64,000 nucleotides of DNA from Trema orientale. Lineage: Eukaryota > Streptophyta > Magnoliopsida > Rosales > Cannabaceae. Both the position numbers and the translations under genes were made by a program. The notes under the pieces were generated by a model. It did not search any database and was not told the DNA's origin. It saw only the letters and a program-made list of their open reading frames with translations. Within the stretch, counting starts at the first letter, position 1, and each line of letters opens with the position of its first letter. The stretch is from NCBI GenBank assembly GCA_002914845.1, contig JXTC01000003.1, positions 1,657,822 to 1,721,821 on the forward strand, in the 5' to 3' direction. Below are positions 1-10,975 of the stretch, in pieces.

Positions 1-50
1 GATACTTATGTATAGGTAAAAAAAAAAATACCTACTGGATTGGTGCCCAT
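1..50. mobile_element. right end of a MITE (truncated by window start)
   Basis: The first 50 bases match the right-hand terminus of the elements at 15687-15923 and 54219-54473: a short 'ataggtaaaaa' stretch, an A-run, then a terminus ending in 'ttggtgcc' beside an AT dinucleotide tract. Only this end is inside the window, so length and target duplication cannot be seen. Confidence 0.5.
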
Positions 51-3000
51 ATACATATACACACATATATATCTCAGGTGAGTCCCACATTTTGCCACCA
101 ATTTGCGACACCATCTCTTAGTAGGTAAGTGACGAAATTAACGACCCTATACTTCACTGGTGTACTAAAGTATTAAACTTCGTGTTAACGTCCCATTTCC
201 ATATCTCTTAGTAGCTATGGGCCAGATCGGTCTTCCTTAGAATTTTGGAAGATTCAGCTTGTATAGAACTTTCTAAAGCTAGATGGAAGTTTGTCAAGCC
301 TCATGATGGCATTGCCCTAAATGCCTCAAATATTATAGCCATAATTGGGTTATTAGCTGATAGCTGGTTGGAAGTTCCAACTGTAACTAGGATCTTGCCT
401 TTGTTCTTCTTGTCTCAGAGTATTCTAAATAATTAAGGAGATAATGATCCATATATATACATATATATTGTGTACAATCTAGTCTAATAAGTGTCATATT
501 TCAAGGTACTTAAACTTAGTGCTCTGATTCCTTTTTTCATTATTACCCAAATCACAGGTTATGGCATGATGACAATTTCACAGATTTTGAGATTTTGAAT
601 TCGAACGCAAATGGAATATAAATAAACCTAACAACTCATAGATTTCGTTAGATTACCGAGAAAGCTAGAAATAAGAAGAGTAAATACTCTAAGTTTGTGG
701 TCCATCAAATTTCACCTCTTACATATTTGTTAACTAAAATGTCTCAAATCGATATACAAACTATAAATTGTAACAAGTAAAATAATTAAAATGACAATTA
801 CCTAAACTTTGACCAAAGAAAATTAAAATAAAAGGAATTAAATTTTGATGTACTTAATTCAATTAGCACAAAATGAGCTTTTCAAAATAATAAAAATGGT
901 GCCTCTAAAGCCACTTCTCTTTTTTCTCTTCCTAATGTGTATAATTAATTAATTCTTCCAAAAATATCACAATATAGAAAATATAAAACTACTTAGTGAG
1001 TTTTTTTTTATAATTTCTCATCTTTATTAAAAGAAAGTCAATATAACGTGTTATCAATTTATTGGCTTTATATAAATTGAGAAAGCAAAACTGCAAAAAA
1101 TAATAATAATAATAATTCAATATTTGGTCTAAGTTAAGTGGCAACCTTAAGCTATCAAATGTTTTTTCCAACAAAAAAAGAAAAAACAATTAATAAATCA
1201 CTTGGGTAAAAATTAGAATAATCCTTAGTATCTCAAGATTAATTTGTAACAAATTTTTAATATGTTACGTAAGTTATCATCATTTAATTGGTAAATGTGA
1301 TTAACTAATTTGCTAATTGAATAATGATAACTAATATATTATATATGCTAGTATTAAAAATTAGTTACAAATTTTGGGACAACAGCATCACCCTAAAAAT
1401 TATATCTTTCACTGATACAAAATAAATTCGGCATCTATTGGTCTATTAATATATATATATATATAAATGAGTTTTAATGGTCACGGCTCTATAGTAATCA
1501 TTATAAAACTTAGTATAAGTCTTAAAATCTTATATATATATATATCAGTGTAAGTATAAATCATGACTGATGATATGGACCTAAAAGTTATCTGCTATAG
1601 CAAGTTTAAGAACAGGTTACAATTTAGCATTAATTATAAAAATTCTTTTATTCCTCATTGTTCAAAGTTGTTGAATGTAATTAATTAGTTTTTGAAAAAT
1701 TGTTTAAGTTTTGAAAATCATGTTCTATTTTGACTTTCTTTTTTCAATCCTAAAAGTTAGACAATATACTTTAAACTATTTACGCCATTAATCCCCAAAA
1801 TTTTCTTTTGTATTTAAATCCCTTATCTTACAAATTAGGTGCAAATAAGTCATTTTCTGTTAAATAGCTTATTTTACTGTTTAAGTAACATTAGTAATGT
1901 AGTGCCCGTGCAAGCCTAGATAATGTTTTATTAATATTTTCTTTTACTTAAATTTTGTGTTTAAGGCATTGCCACAAAAGAAAAAAGTTGCATTTTCCGT
2001 AGAAAACAGGAAAACAAAGAAAAAAATTGCATTTTGATAGTATCTTTTACTTTATGACCTTAACATATATGGTATATAGAGCAAAATATGAGCAAAGATC
2101 CAAATGGTATATCTACAGACATGTATATTGAAAAAATGAGACTTAATTAAATATGTAGGAAATATGATCAATACAATACTAAACAAAAAAGAAACAGTTA
2201 CTCATAGTAATTTCTAATATTCTTAATGTGCACATTGATATTATAACAATGATATAAGTAATCAAATATTACTTAACTTCTACTAGAAATATTAGTTACC
2301 CCAATTTCCTAAATAATTATAGGGAGCCAAACGATATAAATTAGTGAATATATATTTGAACTCATAATGTTTATAAACAAATAGTCTTCAAACGAGTCTA
2401 AATTGATATTCTTTTCTGAAAATTAAAAAAATAAAAACTTATGTTAATTTAACATTTTTTTAAAAGGACAAATTTTGAAAAATCCTCTGTATTTGGGGTA
2501 TTCGTTAGTTTGTCCCAAATTTTCAGTTGTAAAATTCATTCTCTTTAAGTTTTAAATTATCGCAGACTTTGTCAATATTGAGATAAATTAGGTCATACTT
2601 CTAGTAAAAGAAGACAATAATGTGTAAAACTGAATAATAAAGTAATATTTCAAGCTGATATGTGTAGTTTGGCATTAATGATTTAGTAAATTTAACAAAA
2701 ATAAGTTACTATTACAAGTGAATAACATTGTAAACTCTAATAGTTATAGGACAAGGAGGGGACCGGTTTTGGCAGTTTAATTTTGGTACAATTATATATG
2801 TGATATCTCACCCTCCAACTTTTCTCTGTTCATGGTGTCGATTCGGAAAAAGCCCTATAGCTCAATAAGTTACATATGACTTATCCTCGTTGAATTATCT
2901 GTTTCCTGAAAGAGAAAAAAAAAAAAAAAAAGACATGTATAAAAATTGGAGATACAAAACATTTAAAGTCTTAAATGCTAGTCTCAGACCCTAACTGTAT

Positions 3001-4223
3001 AACTATAAGCTATAAATATAACTTTTATAACGTAATGCACTTGTATTAAGGCTCTTTTTAGATATTATTATAAACGTGCCATGGAAATGTACTTTTAACA
3101 AAGGCTATTTTTGTAAAAATAAGTCTTATTATCTACAAATTTTTTATTAGAAAAATATAATTCTTTTAAAATAAATATAATTCATTTGTATAACCACCAA
3201 TTAAGTTAATATATACTCCAGCTAAAATTGATATACGTCGAATTAAATCGACGTAACCTTTAAGTAAATTAATACACCCTCTAATTAAAATTAATATGTA
3301 GTTTTTTGTCTTTGAAGTAATTTATTATTATGAAGTGTTATACCTTCTAATAAAAATTGATATACCCTCTAGTTGAATTGACATTGTTATTTTATCTTTT
3401 TTAATTAATTTATTTATACATCCACTAATTAAATTGATACATTAGTTTTATTTACAAAATTAATCATTTTGATTGAAAAAAAAAAAATTCAAGCCCTAGG
3501 TGCTTCTTATTAAGCAATATTTGGTCATTATATTCAATGAGATATATTAACATTCTTTGGGATGATTATACTCGAAAGTTAAAAACCACAACTTTAAAAA
3601 AATTCATTCGAAAGGACTAACGAAATTCAAATTGAAGTATATTGTCTCTACATACATTATTCCAAGGAATATTGTTTCATCGTTTTTTTTTAGGGAAATA
3701 TTATTTCATCTTTTGATGTCACACTTTAGTCTTCTTTTGCCTTGTTCAGACAATTTTTTTTAATTAACAAATAGGGTTTCACATTGCAGATTTAATACAT
3801 GAGTTATAAAATGAAACATTTCCTGAATGTCATAAATGGCTATGTTTGTGAGGAAATGGTTTTTTTTTTTTTTTTTTTTTGTTTGTTAATTGTCCTTGTT
3901 TTATCAATTCAATTACTCCTTCAAAGATAAGCATGTGAGAAGTACATGTCAATTCAACGATGAAATTTGACATATTGGCCTCAAGGACAAGCAGATGCAA
4001 CTATTAAGACAGGAATTTGAATTAAAAATTTAAAGATTGATGACCTAAATACCAATAATTTTAAGTCCTATATTTTTACAATTTCCAATTTATTATACTT
4101 AATACGGTTGACTTAGGAATTATAAAATATATATTTTTTTAATTTCCAATTTAAGAATCATTAAATGAATCTTAAATTAAGATTCCATTTAAATAAATAA
4201 AAATATATTAAAAAATTTCTATG
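51..4223. other. AT-rich intergenic DNA, no gene seen
   Basis: No reading frame here resembles a protein I know; the longest (245-436, +, 63 codons) has no recognisable motif or splice context. The stretch holds AT dinucleotide runs (about 1450 and 1535), poly-A and poly-T runs (2911, 3860) and, at about 3190-3450, a loose repetition of a motif like 'ataccctctaattaaaattg' in four or five degenerate copies. At about 1463 there is a sequence resembling one end of the MITEs at 21.6-22.3 kb. Confidence 0.6.
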
Positions 4224-4427
4224 TCAACAAGTAGAGGTGGCAATTTGGGTCGCGCCTAACGGGCCAGCCTGGGCTGGCCCGTTTATATGCAAGTCCTGGC
4301 CAAGTCTGGCTCAACCTCCAGGGCCGGGCCGGACTTGAGAATCTCAGCCCGTCCCTTTTTTATTGGAGCTCATTCTCGGCCCTTGTTATTATTGTAAATT
4401 TTTTTTTATGGCCTAGAATTTTGGGCC

Positions 4428-4460
<33 letters not shown>

Positions 4461-4584
4461 GGGTCGAGCACTGGAGCGGACTGGCCTAGTCTTGGCCCGC
4501 CTAGGAGCCCAGCGGGCCAGGCCGGGCTTCTTTTTTTTTTTTTTTGCCGGCTGGCCTATCCATTTTACCACCTCTATCAACAAG
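4224..4584. mobile_element. hAT-type MITE with 8-bp target duplication
   Basis: The element spans 4232-4576 (345 bp). It starts 'tagaggtggcaa' and ends 'taccacctcta', an inverted terminus seen in many plant hAT MITEs. It is flanked by a perfect 8-bp direct repeat, tcaacaag, at 4224-4231 and 4577-4584, the size hAT transposases make. The body is unusually GC-rich for this window, with many ggcc/gggc words, and is broken by an A-run (about 4439-4460) and a T-run (about 4530-4545). It has no coding capacity. Confidence 0.85.
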
Positions 4585-5015
4585 TCACAAATAATGAGAT
4601 TTATAAATTCAAAACTAATTAATTATTATTAATTTTGTTGACTAACTACACAATTAATTAGAACCATTTAATCTTAATCTAATGGACAAAACAACAATAG
4701 CCACTTTTAGCTAAATATTACAGTAAACCATCGAAACTTTACCCATATATCAAATTTTGCGAAAAGAAAGCTACAAGTAGGACAAAATTCAAGAAGAAAA
4801 AATAAGACGAAAATTACGGCAAGAAAAAAAGAAAACAAGAGTAAAAAATAGATGAAGCTATAAAATGATGCCTCCTGAGATCGACCGAATCGAATTCTGA
4901 CTGTGATCGTACAAGAAGAAAATAAGATAAATGAATTAAATGTTATGTTTGTATACATCTTAATTAGGTGAAAGCTAATTAACAAAGTGAAGGAGATGGG
5001 GAGAGGACTATCCTA
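4585..5015. other. intergenic, nothing recognised
   Basis: AT-rich sequence between the hAT MITE and the small minus-strand frame. A 92-codon minus-strand frame (4707-4985) is low-complexity (Phe/Leu/Ser) and has no support. Confidence 0.5.
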
Positions 5016-5171
5016 TTAATAGAAGTGAGCGAGAACACTGCTCGATAATGCTGGCCGATTTGACAATTGCTCTCCTGAATTCACGGTCCCCACCGCTTCC
5101 GCCACCGCCATCACCAACTGTATCGCCATGACCACCATCTCTATACACGTTTCCAGTCTCTTAATCACCAT
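5016..5171 (-). CDS. short protein, paralogue of the frame at 20649-20849
   Basis: A 51-residue minus-strand frame starting at 5171 and stopping at 5016. I do not recognise the family. Its support is the paralogue 15.6 kb away: both begin MVIxRLExCIEMVxMAI and continue with a hydrophobic stretch ending VAEAV, with no indel over the first 27 codons; the tails share an AL(S/Q)SS motif. An upstream block (about 5250-5310) is also shared. The hydrophobic run at residues about 11-27 could be a short membrane-seeking helix. Caution: most codon differences between the copies change the amino acid, so purifying selection is not shown, and this copy lacks the Ser/Pro linker and the longer tail of the other. 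It may be a decaying duplicate. Confidence 0.4.
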   Translation of the reverse strand: MVIKRLETCIEMVVMAIQLVMAVAEAVGTVNSGEQLSNRPALSSSVLAHFY

Positions 5172-5249
5172 GTTTCACTTTTTTGCCTTGAAGTGGTACA
5201 TGTAATAATAATACATAATTAAACCGATGGAGATATATATGACCTTTCT

Positions 5250-5310
5250 TCTTCTCCGTCGACGACTTAAACGACTATTCTCGGCATCGCAAGCTTTTAT
5301 CCAGAGCCTA
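5250..5310 (-). promoter_or_regulatory. conserved block upstream of the small frame
   Basis: About 80-140 bp upstream of the ATG at 5171 lies a block closely matching the one at about 20990-21046 upstream of the paralogue. It includes (plus strand) 'cgactattct', a cg-rich word, 'gcaagc' and 'tttatccagagcc'. Read on the minus strand this gives a TATA-like GGATAAAA/GGATAAAG. I infer a shared core promoter or leader; transcription is not demonstrated. Confidence 0.4.
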
Positions 5311-5402
5311 AGGTTTTTCTTTATCTCTATTTAATGTATTGTACCAAGAGAGTGGAACTTGCCACTTTTATCTGTACAAAGATCAAGATAAGATGAGCTC
5401 GT

Positions 5403-5460
5403 GTATTATTATTATTCTTATTATCATTATTATTATTATTATTAATTTATTATTATTATG
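5403..5460. repeat. (TTA)n microsatellite
   Basis: Interrupted trinucleotide run of tta/att upstream of the small minus-strand frame. Nothing else is recognised between it and 5776. Confidence 0.8.
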
Positions 5461-5775
5461 GAGACGCAAGATGAGCTAATTTTTTTGTACCTATAATTCT
5501 CAATAAATTTATGGTTGGAAGGCCGGTACGTGTTATATTATTTTTTATTTTTTCATTTCAGTTTTAAAAAGACGAAGACGGCGGTTTGAAAAAAGCCACG
5601 AATTTTTTTTATATAATTTTTAATTCAGATAATAAGCCCGGCAGGTGATTGTTCCTTAAAATATTGGCTGTTGGAAAACTCCAAAGGACAACTATCTGCC
5701 CTCTCTCTGGATAGACATCCAGCGGAAATTATACAAACTAGCGGAGATTAAAAGAATAATATTCCATAGATACCA

Positions 5776-6110
5776 AGAAATTCAGATCACCTGTCAAATT
5801 AAGTTGTCCTAGTTGACACCTCATTAAAAGTTGAGATAACACTTCACTTTTTCTAACGGCAACAGGATGTATTTAATGCTTAAAAAAAAGAGTAAATTGT
5901 GGTGAAAGTCTATTCTTTTAGTCCAAATTTACACTTATATATCTTTTTTTTTTTTTTGACGGTGATAATACCGTCGTCCAAATTTTGTTACAATTGTCCA
6001 ATTTTTCTGTTAAGTGTCACCTCAAAGGACATGTGTCGCACTCTGAGGTATTATATCATTTTTAAAAACGAAAAAAATTATGAAAATTTAGAAAAATGAA
6101 ATAAATTAAA
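5776..6110. repeat. left arm of a diverged inverted repeat
   Basis: Two blocks here (5776-5850 and 5889-6110) match the reverse complement of 16125-16235 and 15110-15335. The second pair is clear over about 220 bp, including 'tttacacttatata', 'gtccaaattttgtta' and the 'gacatgtgtc' word. The arms enclose the PPR fragment and the copia insertion. This fits either a DNA transposon with long diverged termini or two inverted copies of one repeat. Confidence 0.6.
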
Positions 6111-6467
6111 AAAGAAGAAGAAGAAGAAGGAACAGTAATCCGAATCTAGGTTGTGATCTCGAGGGCCCTAAAATTCTACTTCCACTTAGCTACAAGTCCT
6201 CTAGCCTCCCACTCCTGAACAGGGCCCAGTATCTCAGTATTACTGGTTGTGAAAAATGGAGCACCAAAAAGACTCTCTTTATCTTGATGAGAGTGTATTT
6301 ATTCTATATGTGATTTGTGTTTGAATTTTGTGATGAATTTTCTTGGATCTCTTGGATTATTCGATCAGTTATCAAAGTTTGACAGAAATTGAATTATTAA
6401 TTGATATTTAAAGGTATAATTATGTGGATGATACACTCTAATAATAATTTTGTCACTTTTTGTTGTT
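6111..6467. other. sequence left of the copia insertion
   Basis: A GAA-rich run followed by non-repetitive sequence up to the copia target duplication. It would have been continuous with 14356 before the copia inserted. No protein similarity recognised. Confidence 0.4.
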
Positions 6468-6472
6468 AGAGT

Positions 6473-7013
6473 TGTAGTTTTTTATATCTACTAAAACATT
6501 TATCAATATACTCAACAATCCCATTCTCCACTTAAAGCATATTAACCAAAATAGAAAACTCAAGAATGGCATTACCTAGGGTATATGGTTGATTCTCCTG
6601 ACTAGCCATCGTCTTCAGTTAGTGCTCCTCAGCTGCAAAAATGAGAAGGCAAGAGCAAGAGGGTGATGGAGTTCAAATCCTATTCGGTCCTCTCAGGCTC
6701 TACTGCCGATAAGCACCCACACGGGGTTGTGTCCCTCAAAAAAACTCCTGGTCTTTGACCAGATTGGTAGGAGTGATGGGCTAGTGGGCCATAAGCTACA
6801 AGTAGGCAGTTAAGATTTCTGGCCTAATGGTCTTGCCAAGGTGTTCAAAAACGGTTTAAGCCCATAGGCCTCAAGCACGTTAATGTATGTGGTCCATCCC
6901 ATTATGACCCAATTAATTGTATCATACATAATACTATTTAAATAGTTGTCTATGACATGTTAATGAGTATGTTGCCAATAAACTATGTTAGTCCATACAC
7001 AAAAATTCCAATA
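6473..7013 (-). repeat. 3' LTR of the copia element
   Basis: 541 bp, aligned end to end with 13808-14350. On the minus strand it starts near TATTGGAATT, a mutated TG start, and ends in ACTACA. It contains the phrase 'acggggttgtgtccctc', shared with the other LTR. Confidence 0.92.
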
Positions 7014-7024
7014 TTCTCCCATTT
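7014..7024 (-). other. polypurine tract
   Basis: Minus strand reads AAATGGGAGAA directly before the 3' LTR, the usual plus-strand DNA primer of copia elements. Confidence 0.75.
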
Positions 7025-7294
7025 GGACAATATAATTATGCAATAGATATTCACTCAACGACAAAACATCTTAAATAAGAATCTCATATAAATACATATA
7101 CCTAAAAACAATCATATACAATACCACATCGACAGGATATAAGCATTGCACATAATTAGGTACTAGATATTTGTTAAGACATGTCGACAACCACATTATA
7201 TAATGAGACTAAAACAAGATGCCTCTATTCCAATAAATGTCACCCATCAAAGATAAGCATGTGTGCACACAACATAATAAAACAGTGAAAAAAA

Positions 7295-7934
7295 TCAAAT
7301 GATATGCATGTATTTTGTCCAAAAATATAAGCAATCCATACAAAAAATAACATGTCCATAATACGTGGAAATGATGCAGGATGCATGTTCTTGAAACACA
7401 AATATAGGTAAGCCTTTCGTTAGTAGATACGCCAACATACTTGTTATAGGTGTGTGTTCAACGGTGATGAGGGATTCTGTAACTTTCTCTTTGACAAAAT
7501 AGAACTTGATATTGATATGTTTGGAGTGTGTAGTGCTCCTAGTATTATTAGAGAAAGATACAGCTGCAGAATTGTCACAATATAATTTCAGCGGCTTTGA
7601 AATAGAGTCAACAACTCGCAAAGCAGAAATGAAGTTCCTCAGCCATATTGCATGACATTTCGCCGCATAACACGCCACATATTCTGCCTCCATAGTCGAG
7701 GAAGCTATTAGTATTTGTTTAACACTTTTCCAGGACAGCTCCTCCAGCCATCATATAGATGTATCCACAAGTGGATCTTTTGTCATTTACGCAGCCTACA
7801 TAATTAGCATCACAGAATCCAACTATATCTAGAATGTTGGTTCGCTGATAAGTTAACATATGATCCTTGGTACCCTGAAGGTATTTTAAAACTTTCTTAG
7901 CTACCTTCCAATGGCTAAGTCCAAGATCACTCAA
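7295..7934 (-). pseudogene. copia RNase H domain, broken
   Basis: Two adjoining minus-strand frames (7719-7934 and 7295-7693) carry the copia RNase H sequence. The three acidic active-site contexts are visible: GFCDANYVG (Asp), MEAEYVA (Glu) and LYCDNSAAV (Asp). The copia-typical LKYLQGTKDH lies upstream. The frames are separated by a frame break and the region is joined to the RT by stop-containing sequence, so no functional polyprotein can be made. Confidence 0.85.
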
Positions 7935-8123
7935 GTACCTGCCAAGCGCACCAACAACGAATAAAATATCAGGGTGTATACATACTTGAGCATACTACAG
8001 GTTGCCAACAACAGATGCATAAAGGACTAATTTTATTCGACCTCTTTCATCATCATTCTGAGGGCATTGAGCCTTTGAGAATTTGTCACCCTTCACAGTA
8101 GGTGCCTTCCCACGAGAACAAGA

Positions 8124-8879
8124 TTACATATTGAACTTTTTTAAAACTCGATTAATGTAGGTTCTTTGAGACAATCGAAGAATACAATTGTTCCTATCAC
8201 GAAGAATCTGAATGTCTAGGACATATGATACTTCACCAAGATCCTTCATATCAAAATGATTAGACCACAATTGTTTCATCTCACATAGTAGGTCAATATC
8301 ATTAGATGCGAACAGAATGTCATCAACATATAAGATAAGAAAAATGTAACTGCTCCCACTGACCTTCATGTATATGCACTGATCAACCACATTCTCCTTG
8401 AAACTATTAGCAGTGACAATTTCATCAAACTTAAGATACCACTGTTTTGATGCTTGTTTCAATTCATAAATAGATTTTTATAGCTTACACACTATGTGTT
8501 CTTTACCAATCACTTCAAAACCTGTAGGTTGAGCTATATAAATATCTTCATTCAAATCACCATTCAAAAAGGCAGTTCTCACATCTATTTGATGAAGCTC
8601 TAGGTCAAAATGAGCTACAATGGCCATTATGATTCGAAAAGAGTCTCTAGTGAAAACAGGTGTGAAGGTTTCTTTATAATCAATGCCTTCTCTTTGGCTA
8701 AAACCTTTAGCTACTAGTCTTGCTTTGAACCTTTCCACTTGACCTTTGGAGTCTCGCTTAGTTTTAAATACCCACTTGCATCTAATGGGTCTACAACCAT
8801 TTAGTAATTCAACTGAGTCCCATACTCCATTTTGAGACATAGAGTCTATCTTATCCCTCATGGCATCCATCCAAAACAT
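8124..8879 (-). pseudogene. copia reverse transcriptase, broken
   Basis: Minus-strand frames 8478-8879 and 8124-8462 encode the RT. Seen in order: CKWVFKTKRDSKGQ, RFKARLVAKGFSQ, the LHQIDVRTAFLNGDL segment with one catalytic Asp, and the ILYVDDILFASN box with the catalytic YVDD. A stop or frame break splits the domain between 8462 and 8478. RT copies element RNA into DNA in the virus-like particle. The RT looks less decayed than integrase, which is absent. Confidence 0.9.
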
Positions 8880-8951
8880 GGATTGAAAACTAGAACAAGC
8901 TTCTTGGTATGTTACTGGATCTAGAGTATCACCAACATCAAATTCATGTTC

Positions 8952-9626
8952 CTACAAATAAACGATGTAGTCATTAGGGATTGCAGATCTACGAACTATT
9001 TGTGATCTTCTCAAAACATCTCCATCACTAGTATCTGGAATGTCTTTAACTGCTTGTTCACCAGGTTCGGTATGGGTGTCTATTAGTTCCTGACCATCAG
9101 TAAGACCAAGGATTGGAGCAGAAGTGATAGGTATAAGGACAAGAACAAGTTCTTCCCTGAATAAAATTTCTCTTAGTCCCTCACTTATGCCAGTATCATT
9201 CTCAAAATAGATAGCTCTATCTGATTTAATGACTTTAGTGGTGTGAGATGGGCAATAAAATCTAGAACCTCTTGATCCTGTACAGTAACCGATGAAGAAA
9301 CTGCTAATAATCTTGGGATCAAGTTTCTTAAATTTCGGATTATAGGGTCTCACTTCTGCTTTTCATCCCCAAACATAAAAATGCCGTAACATAGAAGATT
9401 TCTCATTAGATCTCAATCGTTTGGAACCAATAACAGTGTTAAGAGAAGAAGAAGCAGTTGGAAAGTCATTCAGATCAAGTTTATATAAATTACCACATAA
9501 AGTTCTATTTCCCAATAAAAGAGAGTCGCAGTACAAATTAACTTTTCCATGTCCAAAAAGAAAACTAAAACCAGATCTATCAAAAATAGATACAGAAATC
9601 AAATTCCTCCTAAGGTATGTAAGCAA
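8952..9626 (-). pseudogene. copia pol: pre-integrase joined to post-integrase, core deleted
   Basis: The frame 9363-9626 is the pre-integrase region (FDRSGFSFLFG, then CGNLYKLDLN and NEKSS). It runs directly into HFYVWG and, past a stop, into VRPYNPKFKKLDPK and FIGYCTGSRGSRFYC of the next frame (8952-9353), which in intact copia proteins lies after the integrase core. The zinc-binding HHCC region and the DDE catalytic core, normally some 200-300 residues between these points, are absent. A single internal deletion explains this. Confidence 0.85.
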
Positions 9627-9807
9627 CTTTATGCAATCCTAAAAAATGTCTAGTAGTTAATTGTAGTCTGACTGTCCCCAAAAAATTGACTATGACTTTA
9701 GTACCGTCTCCCATGTACACATACTGCTCTAAACTAATTGGATTCCTTCTGCTTGTCACTGCCTACAATGAATTAGTAACATGAATTGTAGCACCAGTGT
9801 CTAACCA

Positions 9808-10590
9808 CTAAATATTTGAGAGTACATCAACTATGTTGGATTCTAAATAAACCGTAACCAAATAAGTATCTTTCTTTGCTAAGGAAGCATTAAGCTTGCG
9901 GCAATCTGCTTTCTTATGCCCAAACTTGTGACAGTAATTGCTAGTTCTCTTAAACCCTTCTACCTTAGTTCCATCAGAAGGTGTAGTGGCCTTTACAACA
10001 GTGCCAACTTTCTTGAATTGTGGCTTACCAGTACCTTTCTTGAAGAAAATCTTCCTTTTCTGATTAGACACATCTTTGGTAGTCATCAAGGAGACATAAT
10101 ATGCTTTTTTGGTTTTTATGTCATCTTCCTCTTTGGTAAGAATAGCAATCATCTCACTTACACTCCATTCTTTCTCTTGAGCATTGTAGCTTGACCTAAT
10201 CGAGTCAAACTGAGAAGGAAGATATCTCATCGTGTGCCATACTAGAAAATCATCTCCAAGATTCATGCCCATTTCTTTCAACTTCTGGAAGAAAGATTCA
10301 AGAGTCACAACATAGTTTCTAATACTACTAACTTCATCATAGTAAGTGGTGTGCAGCAAATTCAAGTAGTGTTCTTTTTCAGACCTGCAATAAGTTTTTT
10401 AGTAGTTTTAGTCTCAGGAATATTATCACGAATCGATTCTTCCATATGGTACCTTATGATCATTAAACAACAGTGATTTGAGTTTTGCCACTCTTTGTAA
10501 AACTTCTTGGAACTATCCGAAGATGAATCATCAAGTTTCGGAGGCTCTTCAACTGTCAAGGCTAAGTCCTATTTCATAATAGCCAAATTC
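9808..10590 (-). pseudogene. copia gag with altered zinc knuckle
   Basis: Minus-strand frames 10362-10559 and 9808-10365 form a gag. The likely start, about 10590, is followed after a few codons by a stop, and there is a frame break near 10362. The middle has LPSQFDSIRSSYNAQEKEW and the Lys-rich tail leads to a zinc knuckle. That knuckle reads SNYCHKFGHKKADC where CX2CX4HX4C is expected, so the first Cys is Ser. Gag packages the element RNA; this copy is not expected to work. Confidence 0.8.
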
Positions 10591-10975
10591 ATTACGAGAG
10601 ATACAACTCATTACTTGTAATTAGTCCCATTTTGGATCAAAATGGCAGAAAGTCTAGGATTGCTCAAAGCTGAAGCAAACAAGAAGAGCAATAACCATCA
10701 TTATGCATGTTAAAGAACAAGATCATGCAATTTGTGCTCTTTCCTCAACTATTCTAATGATCTAAAATAATTATGTGATCATTATGTGCTAAAGTCCCTT
10801 GAGCAAGGACTTATTTGCAAGTAAGGGCAATTCATAAATATTCAATATCATAACCAAATGCATTTATTCCCTATCGATAGGATAGAATGAATTTTTTGGT
10901 TCATGATACTAGAATTGCCTAATACTTAGGACAAAAATATACATACATATAAACTATGGAAAATATATGACCACA

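Noticed and set aside
245-436. 63-codon plus-strand frame with a non-repetitive composition
   Set aside because: No motif, paralogue or splice context; a single open frame of this size is expected by chance.
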